Part shown: positions 44,014 through 55,510 of the stretch, piece by piece
Layout of the letters: the number at the start of each line of letters is the position of its first letter
Numbering within the stretch: the first letter of the stretch is position 1
Position numbers and translations under genes: made by a program
NCBI GenBank assembly: GCA_026545765.1
Contig: CM048840.1
Coordinates: forward strand, 8,938,765 to 9,002,764
From: Plantago major
Lineage: Eukaryota > Streptophyta > Magnoliopsida > Lamiales > Plantaginaceae
Reading direction: 5' to 3'
DNA: 64,000 bases
Notes under the pieces: generated by a model
The model's database searches: none
The model's input: only the letters and a program-made list of their open reading frames with translations
Told to the model about the DNA's origin: nothing

Positions 44014-46265
44014 TTTGTTTGGTCATTAACATTACCAATTGGGCTAAAATCATACTCTCGACCGATATGTGTGCGTTTATTCTAAAATATTGTCATTTTA
44101 AATTCATATTCATTTGGCAAAACTCAACTTGAGTCGATAACCAAACACGTGAACAGATCCACATAAGACATCCAAGTTTTAACTTTATTTATGTAGAACG
44201 TTAAAAAAAAAATCATTGAAATAAAACAAAAAAAAAAGTTTGTATATAGTAGTTAATATTTTACGGAAAACAAAGTGTAAGATTTTATTAAAAATGTTTA
44301 TGGTTTTAGGGAAAATGTTTAGGTTAAGTAAAGTTGGAAAGTGTGCATGTATCGTTGTAATTCTTAAGGATTTGATATGTTTAAAGGATTTTGTTACAAA
44401 TTTTAGTAAACCAACAATTTACATTTTTGTAAAACCACAGTAGTTGTAATTAAGAAATGTAAGTTATATGCTATTACAATGGTATGTGATTATATTGCAA
44501 TTGTATGGGTTAGTTAACAAAATATGTTAGAGAGAAGTATTGTGGTAATACTATCTCAATTTGATTAATTATACATAAGTTGAAATTGTACATATTACAA
44601 ACTTTTGTGAAAGACCGTCTCTTGAATATACAAATTCAATTCAACATTACATATTTAGTATTTACGTACAAACATCATATATATGGTTAGCTTCAAACAT
44701 TATGTGTATAGTAAGCATGCATTATACTTGAAATGCATGCATTTTTAACATGTGATGTTTATAGCTAAACATGCGAGCTTTGAACAAAATATGTGATATT
44801 TGATTTGATCACTCTGAAAGACGTCTATCCCAAAAATTACTCTTAACATATTTAAAATGTTCACTCTAACAATATCGATGTCCTTTTTAGTCATCCAGTG
44901 GAGTAACCAATTTGGAGACAAAATCATTGCATCAATTATCTGAGGGCTTGACAAGAAGCTTTGAATTTGACAAGTATGAAAGATAGTGAATAAAGTATGA
45001 GAGATATTTTCCATTTAAGGGATGAGAAGTTGAAATCGGGGAAGGGGGAGTATATATTTGCTCCATCCTAAAATTTTAGGAAAATATTTATTACATTCAA
45101 ACAAATTATGATTGTCGGCAATCTCCATGGAAGTCGAGGTTGTATTCTTCTCGGACTTACACCCTACTCTAAATGTTAATCATGGTTCTGTGTCTTAAAT
45201 AGGTGATGAACGGGTTCAATATAGGGCCTAGATCCTCGATATTTTTCGTTTTTCTTTTCATTTTGCCAGTCTTTTCATGGACGATTCCTACCCGAAAGAT
45301 CCATGAAAAGTTTGAAAGGCCCAAATGGGTCCGGGTAGCGTCCCAAACGGGTTAGAAAAGTATAATCCAAGAAGCATATTATAACTAAGGTGAATTTGAT
45401 ATCTAGAATAGTTATTGGGAAAAAGGTTATCATCATAGAAATGATAATGAGCTCATCCTTGAGAAAACGTTCCAGTTTGGTTTCATTAGGAGACGGTTTT
45501 CTACATCGGTCTCCTCTAATATGACAATAAACAAGAGCTAGGGACATTCATCTCTCACGTGGTCATCTACATCCCTTCACTCTTATCTAGACTTTAAAAC
45601 GGGTCCATCCAACCAAAAGTGAACTCGCCAATACCCGTTCAAAATAATTGTTTTTTCGGGTCGAGCATCTACTCGAACCCAAAAAATTCGACCTCTATAG
45701 TGAAATAATAATGTGTGGGGGGGGGGGTGTGGACACATATGATATAAATTATGTATGCATGCAAAATATTAAATTTGAGGAGTGGCGCTCACACTCCCTG
45801 TTTAAGTTAAAGAATTGGAAAATCATTCAAAAATGTTATTATGTTTGTGAATTGATATTTTTTCGGGGTGTATATGAGTTGACCCACAAAAAATTCATCG
45901 ATACATGCGAAAAAATATGTTTGTGAAATGATAATATTTTTTTTTTGGGTGGTTGGTGAATCTTTTTTACGGGGTGGGTTGTTGTCACCCGATCCAATTA
46001 ACTGTGTCATGCATTTTTTGTTTCAATTTGGTTCAGGTTAAACAGATTCATTTTTCTAAACAAATTAACGGGTGAGGATCATGACCTGCTAAATATTTAT
46101 CGGTTTTCAACACCCGTTGGGGGGGGGGGGGGACTTAAAACTGGTTCAGGGCGGGTATTATGACAACCATCGAGAGTACTCATCAAATTATGAAATAATA
46201 TTATGTATTATAAGTGTTATTAAAAAAAATTATAAGTTCATCTCATTTTGCTGAAACTATGTTTA

Positions 46266-46268
<3 letters not shown>
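44014..46268. other. AT-rich intergenic stretch with MITE fragment and G-runs
   Basis: A Stowaway-like right terminus (GAAGTTGAAATCGGGGAAGG then GGGAGTA) lies at about 44966-45053. G-runs occur at 45717-45727 and 46119-46132. No gene is recognised. Confidence 0.4.
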
Positions 46269-46339
<71 letters not shown>

Positions 46340-46432
46340 TACATGTATACATATACACATACATACATGTATACATATACATATACATATATATATACAT
46401 GTATACATATACATATATACATATATATATAC
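46269..46432. repeat. (AT)n and (ATAC)n-type compound microsatellite
   Basis: About 62 bp of pure AT followed by about 100 bp of ATACAT/ACATGTAT units. Confidence 0.95.
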
Positions 46433-46565
46433 CTCTTTCATTTTTTTTTCTAGTTATGTATGAAATGTTGAAGCATGAATCCCTCCACATTATAAACTTA
46501 ATTTATAATTTTGTAAAATAATTAAAAAAGTTATAGATAACATATACGACATTTTATTTTCATTT

Positions 46566-46595
46566 CCCGTCGAGTATCGACGGGTCATTTACTAG
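46566..46595 (+). mobile_element. Helitron-type 3' terminus
   Basis: CCCGTCGA-GTA-TCGACGGG forms a perfect 8-bp stem hairpin, followed 7 bp later by ACTAG and then T. A hairpin about 10 bp before CTRR with a T on the 3' side is the standard Helitron end. The matching 5' TC end was not located. Confidence 0.55.
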
Positions 46596-46596
46596 T

Positions 46597-46773
46597 TCAT
46601 TAAATGGAAAACCTCTTTCTTACTTTGTTCACTATATCTCATACTTTATTCAATATTTGTCATACTTTATTCACTCTTTTCATACTTTATCACCATCTTT
46701 CCTACTTTATTCATTTTAATCTTAAAACTTGTGGCCGCGCCTGCGGGAAGATGAACCCGCGACGAAGGGAGTA
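46597..46773. mobile_element. Stowaway-like MITE fragment
   Basis: Repeated TACTTTATTCA words and a right end CGACGAAGGGAGTA, similar in inverted form to the fragment near 45 kb. Confidence 0.4.
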
Positions 46774-46814
46774 TGATATAAGTATGTGGTATATAGATAA
46801 AACAGGTCATTTAC

Positions 46815-47560
46815 CTGCAATCTCATGTTCTTTGTTAGTCGAAGCACCTCACAACAACTCATATCCTAGAGGAGCATATAGAGGCATTCACAATATTATA
46901 ACTATTCCTCCGGGAACAACGGGCAAAATATGTCGGAAGTTACTGCCGAAGACAATCACCACTCCCACCAAATGGCTCATCTGAACGGCCCATCACATCC
47001 TTCAAGCTCCTATTGATCGCTTCAAACAATGTTGGTTTGTCATGAAAGCCTTATCCCAAATAATAAGCCGAGCATCCTTGAGCATTCCCGTGACCTCTGA
47101 ATCATGAGCTTATTGAATGTTGAGTCCTCGTGATATGCAATGGTATTCTGAAACTTGAATATGCCAGACTACTGTCCTACCTTTATAAAGAATGAGTGAT
47201 GCAAGCCCACTGGACGCAACTGGAATTACAATATCTTCTCTAGCCCTAAAAAACAGGGGACATCGTTCTCTATATAAAGGTTTTTGTGGTCCATCCGCAG
47301 ATGTATAAGAAGAATACTTCGCCATTTTGACCATCGACAATAGACATAATTTCATATATGGCACGTTATCCATCAGTCAATTGTGGGTAAAAACCATCGT
47401 GCTATGCTCCATTGCAACTCTAACATAGAACATCTAATACAAAATGAATGGATTTGTAGCATTTTATATAACAGACTCATCCGGCACGGGCATATCGTCA
47501 AATGAACTGAGATTGTTGTAGTTTTTCTTCGGTAACTTCTGTACTTGCATAATAGCAATG
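46815..47560 (-). pseudogene. Helitron helicase central exon, copy A
   Basis: Minus strand: sequence like the linker before the helicase Walker A (KLPKKNYNNLSSFDDMP, with frame breaks), IPVASSGLASLILYKGRT, LIIWD, FRHILPVVPGG, and ends RLTKNMRLQ followed by a donor CAG|GTAAAT at 46815. The next helicase residues are found after the acceptor at 41494, so an intron here now contains several kb of insertions. Many stops and frame changes. Confidence 0.75.
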
Positions 47561-47829
47561 TTTTTTATTTGTTCATTAGTGAATTTCAAACCTGGCTGAA
47601 GAGTTCTCTATCGTTACATGACAATTACATAGAAAATTTAAACTGATTGTCATTGTATGTGGGAATGTGTAATATAGTATTTAAATTTAGTGTACCAGGA
47701 TTGTTGAGTAACCTTTGTTGATTGTACATAATGTCGTCTGATAATAAAGTCCATATTTTGTTCCAAACTTACTCAAGCCTCGACATGCTGCGTGATTACA
47801 ATATGGTTACGAAAAGGTGACGTAAAAAA

Positions 47830-48184
47830 CTCGCAAATTCCCATAGACTTCCCCCTTTCAAACCACTAATATACTCTTTACTAAATTCCCAAATTTTTTA
47901 TGAGCATATTGTTATATTAACAATGACGGATCTAGACCCTCGCGAAACCACTGGCAGTATCTGTCTAAAGTCTCCGCCAAATACAATAATCAATCCACCA
48001 AATATGGTGTGGCTAGTCGATGCATAACATTTCTCAAACTCCTATCACACGATTCAAAACAATGCATATTGGTCACTGTAGCCTCGTCCCATATAATAAG
48101 CTTTGTTTCTTTGAGTAGACATGTTACATCAAAATCAAGCATAATCTTACTGCTCAAGTAAGGATAGATATGTACTTTGGACAA
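47830..48184 (-). pseudogene. Helitron helicase central exon, copy B
   Basis: DVTCLLKETKLIIWDEAT, then MHCFESCDRSLRNVMHR are clear PIF1-type helicase motif II residues (DEAT). The downstream part is degenerate (SVIVNITICS-like equivalent of the copy C end) and lacks the RLTKNMRLQ end. Confidence 0.75.
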
Positions 48185-48431
48185 TGGTAGGAATAGGATC
48201 TCTCACTTCTTGAAAAAGAATGTCCTCTGGCATCCTGATAACAACCTCATTGTCATTATCACAGTCGGCAACTCCATCACCAACTCATAGTATCCACTTT
48301 GCGAATTCTCTAGTCTCATGAATCTCAATTGTTAACGTACCAGCTTAAAAACACAAAACACACTTTACAAAATATAAAGAAAGATACAAATTACTAAAAT
48401 CATACCATAAGTGAAATAAACATTTAGTTAC

Positions 48432-48764
48432 CTGCAGTCGCATGTTCTTTGTAAGTCTGAGGACCTCACACGAATTTCAAATTTTGGATGAGCATATTGT
48501 TGCATCAACAATCTCAGATCTAGACCCTCCCGCAACCACTGGCGATATATGTCTAAATTCTCCGACAAATAAAATAACCAAACCCTCGAATGGTGAGGCT
48601 GGTCGGTGCATAAAATCCTCCAAACTCCTATCAAGCGCTTCAAAACAACGCATATAGGTCATTGTAGCCCTGTCCCATATAATAACCTGCATTTCCTTGA
48701 CTAGACAGGTTGCATCAGAATCAAGCTTAATCTTATTGCATACAAAGTCTAAATGGATCTTCAA
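48432..48764 (-). pseudogene. Helitron helicase central exon, copy C
   Basis: VKEMQVIIWDRATMTYMRC, FEALDRSLEDFMHR, LVILFVGEFRHISPVVAGGS and EIVDATICSSKIW, ending LRLTKNMRLQ with a donor CAG|GTAACT at 48432. It is about the best preserved of the three copies, but motif II reads DRAT instead of DEA. Confidence 0.8.
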
Positions 48765-49049
48765 TGGTATATCGAACCTTGATTGAGCAGTTCAGACCCA
48801 CCCTCGGAAGCATCAATGATGTGATACCTAAGGAATCCATTGGGAGAATTGTATCTCTTCTAGCTCTCAAAACGGAGCATAAAGTCCTCCAAATATAATA
48901 TCTCCTCTAGAATCAATAATGATTGTAATAATGACGTCCTGCTAAGTATGAGTTGATGATCTTCATTCTCCCTATCTTGTATCCGAAAACCTAATTAAGA
49001 ACTCCCTAAGAATAAAATTTGGCATCTTACTCACAATACTATATCGATA

Positions 49050-49391
49050 TACCATCCTTCTTCTACATGGACGAAAAGTAATGGATATTGAAAAATAAGG
49101 TAGCATCGAAACTCAGTTATGTGCTTCAAGTCCCCATTCCTCATCTGATCAACCATAATATGATATTTTGCATGTAAGTTATTACATCACCCTCTACTAT
49201 AGCATCAGTTACTTCAGATGCAGTAAGCAAGTTGTAAGTTCGCTCATCCCCTGGCGTCTTGCATTAAGTTGAAGGCCTACCTCACGGGCATTATCAAGGG
49301 AGATGCGATATCTGGCCATCTTGTATACTTTTGCATATGAATTGTACTCTTCCACCATAGTTTTGATCAATGTTGTAGTAGCAGTTTTCAC
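49050..49391 (-). pseudogene. Helitron Rep-helicase N-terminal domain remnant
   Basis: YNSYAKVYKMARYRISLDNA is followed, with frame changes, by YNLLTASEVTDAIVEGDV and ITEFRCYLIFQYPLLFVHVE. These match the Helitron-like N domain, whose usual forms are NPYAKxFRxARDR, YNLPTASEVA and LQYPLLFPYGE. It lies upstream of copy C on the same strand, in correct gene order. Confidence 0.7.
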
Positions 49392-49399
49392 ACCTCATC

Positions 49400-50649
49400 A
49401 TTGGCTTTACCATAATAATAAAATAAATTATTTATCATAGAGTATCTATAATTCTAATGGATACTAAATGATGTATAACTAATAATTTGTTTGAAACGAA
49501 ATATGTGAAAGATACATAAAATTGAGTGTAGATGTTTAATGAAACGAACCCGAGAGCATTGATCATGTTGTCAATTCCGTGTCCAGTGTCATATATGCAA
49601 CGTTGGGCGATTTTTTGGAGTTTGTCCTTGGTTGGGCAAGAGTGCGCCAATCTTGTGATCATTTTAGCCACCTATCTAACAGCAATAAGGACATTTTCGT
49701 TTATTCACTTCCTTGACTATTTTTCATCCATTGAAGTAAATGCAAGGATATTATTGTGTGCACGGATGATAGAACAGTTAAATGAACTGAGTGAGTACCT
49801 AATGAATAAACAACTAATACATGTAGAATATATTTTCAAAATAGTATAATTTTGAACATTTTCGCTCATTCAAATTTATTCAATCTCGTGGAGTCTGATC
49901 TTGAGACTGTAAACGCTTACTCGATTTAGACGATTTCTTATCCATCAGGAGTTTCAAATGTAACCAATTCCAAGCAAGAACTATGCATGTTTATCAAATA
50001 AATAAAGCTTACAATCATATGTCTCATTTCACAACTAAAGGTAACAGTTTAGATTTGAGAATATAGGAAACATTAGGTGTTGTTCGAAAACAAATATGTA
50101 ATTGAAAAATAGTTCGAAAGATTGATCATGAAAAAAAACAAAAATAAAATTAGAGCATAGCGACTACTAATGGACAAAATTCTACATCAAATGCCTCGGT
50201 TTCTTCTATAATGAAAAAAAGACGCAAATCTATAATATGTAGACTCAAGAGATTTAATCCCCAAAGAGAAATCCCCTTTAATTAATTACTACATGGCCAC
50301 TCAGAATTTCGAACCAATTCAGTTGCTAATATTTGTCAGTTAAACCTTCTGCACTTTCTAGAAAAAACCATATGACACAAATTTTGACGCCAAGCAATAA
50401 CATTGACCCGGTTGATGCCTAGCAACAACACTAATTAATACCACCCCTATGCAGGCTCTACGTATTCAACCGTAGCATCAAAATTAGCTAATATGATACC
50501 AAGATTAGGTGGCAACCAATCTGCTGCCACAGTTGGCTATGCAACACCTAAGATCTTTTACCGACTTTACTTATTTTATCCTTAAAATAATGCATTAATA
50601 ATCTAATAAAGTTAATTTTCAATCATAACAACCTCAATATATATAAATT
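49400..50649. other. AT-rich intergenic stretch
   Basis: No gene or element end is recognised. Confidence 0.4.
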
Positions 50650-50658
50650 GAAATTTAT

Positions 50659-51627
50659 GGGTCATATACAAATAGACCCCCTGTAAGATTGTCCAATTAC
50701 AGATTCATAGCCGATGTTTGAACAATTACGTCCACACCCAAAATCGTTGACCAACATTAAAGTTTCATTTTTGAGAAAAAAGAAAAGATAAAATACATAG
50801 TAAAACAAAACTTAATGGAAAAATAAAATTACAATTGTAAGTTTTATTACAGTAGAGCCCCTTATATTTTAAACTTAACAAAATATACCCAATTATAAAT
50901 TTTGCTCATATTATCATCCAAAAACATATTTGAAATCAACCCTCAAATTATTCGAAAATTCAACAAACTCCCACATTTAATTATTTAAAAAAACATTTTT
51001 AAAAAAAATGTCTGGAGCTCCGGCCAGAGCTTCCATCTTCCATGGAAGCTCTGTTCGGAGCTTCCATAGAATTTTTTTAACAAATTAAAATTAAAATTAA
51101 AAAATATAAAAATAGAAAAAGAAGATGTAGGAGAAGAGCTTCCATGGAAACTCGAATTGAGCTTCCATGGAAGCTTGGACAGAGCTTCATGTCCATGGAA
51201 GCTCGTTAATTTGAGCTTCCATGGACATGAAGCTCTCTTGAAGCTTCCGTGCATCCATGGTGGTTCGTGGTGGTGGACTGGTGATGAAGATTCCATGGTA
51301 TTTGTGCGTGGTGGTGGTGAAGAAGGGTGGAGCCGTGGAGGAGATGATGGTGGAAGTAGAGGTGAGGAGTTTTGGAGAAGAAGGAAAAATGGTGGTTTAA
51401 AATATGAAGTAATGAAATATTTAAATGAAATGATTAAAAATAAATGATAAAATAGAAAGTGAAAATAAAGGTAATGGTAAAATAAAATAAAAATAGGGAA
51501 TTTTTGACTTTTTGGGTTTATATGTAATTACTTTAAAAATGTAAGGGCGGATTTTGTAACTGTTCAAACATCAGGTATCAATCTGCAAAGTAGCCATCTT
51601 GGAGGGGTGGGTTTTGTAAATATCTGT
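50659..51627. mobile_element. Mutator-type MITE, 969 bp, with palindromic interior
   Basis: Terminal inverted repeats of about 90 bp (left GATGTTTGAACAATTACG, inverted right GATGTTTGAACAGTTAC, and outer ATATACAAATAGACCCC/ATATTTACAAAACCCACCCC). It is flanked by a perfect 9-bp TSD GAAATTTAT (50650-50658 and 51628-51636). The interior (51010-51260) has repeated GAGCTTCCATGGAAGCTC-type palindromes. No transposase. Confidence 0.8.
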
Positions 51628-51636
51628 GAAATTTAT

Positions 51637-52610
51637 ATTCAAAATGTTGATATAGTGAGTATATAAGATAGAAGGTAATATTTGAATAAATAATGAGTAA
51701 AAAGTAGAAAACGTGTGAGAATTCACGTAAATGCTGATAAGATGGTTTTTATTTAATCAAATACGTTACTTTATTGCTAATTTTTAAAGTATACATTTAT
51801 AATTGTATACCTAAATAAATATTGATTTCTTTGATAAATAGAGGGAGTATTAAGTATTTAATAAATGCTCCATTTTTTAAATTTTATTATTTCTATCATT
51901 TAATAAACCTACATAATATTTAATTTAATATATAAATAATTTAATTAATTATTAAAATATTCAAGTTTAGTGTCTATGGATTCGTCTTGTCGCGGTGAAT
52001 CTATATATACGTTCAAAATATTTTTTGGAGTTTTGTAGATAAATATATATGAGATTAAATAAAAATTATATATTGATTCAACATACTAAAAATAAATCAT
52101 GGAATCCATACACTACGTCTTAAATACTTAAAATGTTCCACCACCAACATACCAAATTTGAAATTCTAACAACCAATCAAAATACATTTGGAAAAAAAAC
52201 TGACCAATAGGAATGTTCAATAGTGTCATGTCAGCATGACACATGACTTAACCACAAGGCTTGAAATAGGCTTTTTTTTCATATAGATAGATGATAAATG
52301 TTGGAACTTATTTTGATAAACCTTATACACTTTATGTATAAACCTAAAATATTTCGCATTAAAACCTTAATCGTTCTTCACATAAACTTAAAAACTTGCA
52401 GAGCATTGAAAAATTTAAAAAAATCTTTAATTAACACGAATTCACAATAAATTTAACCACTTCTCACATAAATCTTAACCAATTATCACGCATCATATAA
52501 GCATAAAAGCCCATAATGTATAAGCGTAATACATTTATAACATAAACCTTAACCTATCTTTTATTGAAACCGTAAGCATTTTACAAGAAACATTAACCTC
52601 TTTTAAAAAA
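51637..52610. other. AT-rich stretch with CATAAACCTTAACC words
   Basis: The second half has diffuse copies of CTTAACC/AAACCTTAA, leading into the tandem repeat at 52611. No gene. Confidence 0.5.
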
Positions 52611-53430
52611 TGGTTAAGGTTTATGTTTAGAATGTTTTAGGTTGTTAAGTGTTGGTGCTAAGGTTTATATGTAATGATATAACCTTTACAAGGTTATGTT
52701 TAAACCTTTACCTTCCTATATAATAACCTGAATTTGTTTCATGTCAGGGGCTTTTGGGTTCACCATTTTCTCCATAGGGTTTTAAAATGCTTCAGTAACC
52801 CCGATCAACCCTAAGCCCTAATTAAGGACGTTAGACCCTAAGGGTGTTTTCATGTGTCGGGGGTTTTTAGGGTTCACCATTTCATGTATAGGGTTTTAGA
52901 AAAATTGTTAAGTTTATTTTAAAAAATGGTTAAGGTTTATGTTCAGACTGTTTAAGGTTATTGTGTGTTGATGCTACAGTTTATATGCAATAATAACCTT
53001 TAAGGGGTTACACTTAAGCTTTAACCTTTATGTATAATAACTTGAATTTGTATTTCATGTGTCAAGGGGGTTTGAGGATTCACCATTTCCTCCACCCCCG
53101 GAACACCCTTAGTTATGGCTTAAGGTTTAGGATGGGGTATAGCGTGGCCGCCCTATACCCCGTCCTAAACCCTCATCCATAATTAAGGGCGTAAGATATT
53201 TTGTTAATCTAGTTAAGTTATAATAATTAAGGTTCTTTTGAAAAATGGTTAAGGTTTATGTTTAAAATGTTTTAGGTTATTGTGTGTTTATGCTAAAGTT
53301 TATATGTAATGATAGAACATTTACAATGGTACAATTAAACCTTTACCTTTTTGTATAATAACCTGAATTTGTGTTTCATGTGTTAGGGGGTTCACCATTT
53401 TCTCCATTGGATATTAGAATGCTTCCAAGA
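52611..53430 (+). repeat. tandem repeat, unit about 316 bp, 2.6 copies
   Basis: Units begin TGGTTAAGGTTTATGTT at 52611, 52927 and 53246. Each continues with TTTATATGTAATGAT, ATAATAACCTGAATTTG and TTCACCATTTTCTCC equivalents. Copies are diverged. The repeat zone resumes in similar AACCTTAA-rich form after the L1 (55511-55740). Confidence 0.75.
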
Positions 53431-53637
53431 CCCTTTATCATCTAATCAAATAAACCTTAACCACAACAAGCATAAAAGTTATACATTACGAGGATAAAAA
53501 TTGAACATGTTCGACAAATTAAACAACCCTAATCATAAACCTTAATCATTACTTATTAAAACCTTAACTCTATTTCACATAAAGCTTAACCATTTTAACG
53601 AAAATATTAACTACTTCCACAATACACTAAACCCAAC

Positions 53638-55501
53638 AGTTATACCTCAGGCTGCCAACTGAGATGGGAAAATCTAAGAGAGAGGTGTTTGGTTGGATTA
53701 GGGAGAGACTTTGGGAGAAAACACAGGGTTTTGGGGAAAAACATTTATCAAAGGCGGGGAAGGAGGTGATGATTAAGGCAGTGCTCCAAGCCATTCCAAC
53801 TTATGTTATGGGATGTTTCAAGCTTCCGGAGTATTTATTACACGAGATGGAGTCTATTGTTTCTCGTTTTTGGTGGGGGATGGGAGAAATAAGAAAATTC
53901 ATTGGGTCAAATGGGATGCTCTTTGCGAGAGTAAACGAGATGGGGCATTGGGTTTTAGAGATCTCAGTTCTTTTAATTTGGCCATGTTGGGTAAACAAGT
54001 TTGGCAAATACTCCAAAATCCTGACACCCTTCTTAGTCGTGTGCTTAAGGCGAAGTACTTACCCCATTGCGATATTCTGGATTCTACTCTTAGTGCTAGC
54101 TCGTCTTTTACCTGGAAGAGTATCCTTCATTCTATCAATTTAGTGAAACATGGTTTGGTTTGGCGGATTGGGTCGGGTGATAACATTGATGTGTGGCGGG
54201 ATAATTGGATACCTAGAGTTTCCACTAGGCGTTCTTTTACCCCAGATTTACATGGGCTAGGTTCTACTGCAGTTTCCAAGTTTATTAAGGTGGATGGGTT
54301 TGGGTGGGATATCGAGGTGTTGAGGGAAACTTTTTGGGATTGTGATGTCGACGACATAGTCCAGATTCATGTTGGGGCTATGGGGCTGATGTTCAGTGTT
54401 GGTTTTTCAGTCATAATGGCCATTATTCAGTCAAGAAGGCATATTACGCTGCCAGAGATTTAAAGAAGCAACAGCTTTCTTTACAAGCTGCGTCAGGTTC
54501 GGGCGTCAACGTGAGGGATTGGCAGTCTGTGTGGAAGCTTGATCTCCCTAATAAGATTAGAGTTTTCTTGTGTCGAGTGCTTAAAAATGGATTACCTGCT
54601 TTATCTAACTTGGTGAAATGAAATATTAATGCTGATGATATATGTCCTTTCTGTTCTGACTTTTCTGAAACATCCATTCATGTTTTCAATCTGTGTTTCT
54701 ATGCACGCTTGATTTGGGCGTTATCTGGTTTACCGTCTCATATCTTGCTTAATCCTTGTATTGATGTTTGGGACTGGATTGTACATGTTAAGCATGATCT
54801 CCCTTCAGATCAGTTTGCTCGATTTGTGTGCATCTGTTGGAGCATTTGGCAACAGCGGAATAACATCGTTCATGGAAAAGCTACACACGAGCCACACGAC
54901 CTGCTGCATTTTGTTGGTGAGTACCAGAACAGGTACAAGGAGGCGAAGCTGCACTTCTCCTTACCGCGCCCACCTGAGTTCATTCCGCAGTGGATTCCTC
55001 CGGTTGGAAATGTGATCAAAATTAATGTCAATGCCTCAATTATGCAATCGAAGAAAGCAGCAGGTTAGGGTGTCATTGCGCGTGATTCTGGCGGACGAGT
55101 TTTGGCTTGGCGACGACGGGGAGTGGACTTTATTACTTGTCCTCAAACTGCAGAAATCCTAGCTGTTGTTTGTGGCATGGATATGGCGATGGAATTCGGC
55201 TGGCAAGAAGTGGTTATTGAAAGTGACTGTTTATTGATGATTGGCGCTTTGAACTCAACATATATTTGCTTACTGGCCGGAGGAAGCTTTGTGGATGCTA
55301 TGAAGTTTAATGCTCGTTTCTTTCAGAATATTTCTTTTGGTCATGTCTTACGTACTGGAAATTTAATTGCACATAATCTTGCCAAGAATGTAGAAGTTGA
55401 CAATGATGGATCCATGGACCTAGCAGATTTTAGGTGATCTTTTGTACTGGTATTGATTTTTGAATGAAATCTAATGATTTTCCCCTATAAAAAAAAAAAA
55501 A
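53638..55501 (+). mobile_element. 5'-truncated L1-type LINE
   Basis: It ends in a poly-A tail (55488-55504) after CCCCTAT. AAACCCAAC is duplicated on both sides (53629-53637 and about 55502-55510, overlapping the tail). Only the distal third of ORF2 is present, with frameshifts. Confidence 0.88.
53647..55437 (+). pseudogene. LINE ORF2 distal part (RT end, zf-RVT, RNase H)
   Basis: It begins in the RT thumb region (WEKTQGFGEKHLSKAGKEVM, IPTYVMGCFKLPEYLLHE, FWWGMGE). The frame shifts near 53890 to continue with IHWVKWDALCESKRDGALGF, MLGKQVWQILQNPD and VWRIGSGDNIDVWRDNWIP. A degenerate zf-RVT part follows (CPFCSDFSETSIHVFNLC; ICWSIWQQRNNIVHG), then an RNase H domain (GVIARDSGGRVLAWRR, ESDCLLMIGAL, RTGNLIAHNLAK) ending at 55437. 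Stops at about 54619 and 55066 and frame changes near 53890 and 54460 disable it. Confidence 0.88.
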
Positions 55502-55510
55502 AAACCCAAC

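Noticed and set aside
46214..46490. Open frames of repeated Tyr-Ile on both strands
   Set aside because: They result from the AT/ATAC microsatellite.
44966..46773. A complete Stowaway-type element bounded by the two GGGAGTA ends
   Set aside because: Both ends have the same orientation type but no matching TA duplications or continuous inverted repeat, so only fragments are called.
54127..54677. Minus-strand frames across the L1
   Set aside because: They are shadows of the plus-strand LINE ORF2 remnant.
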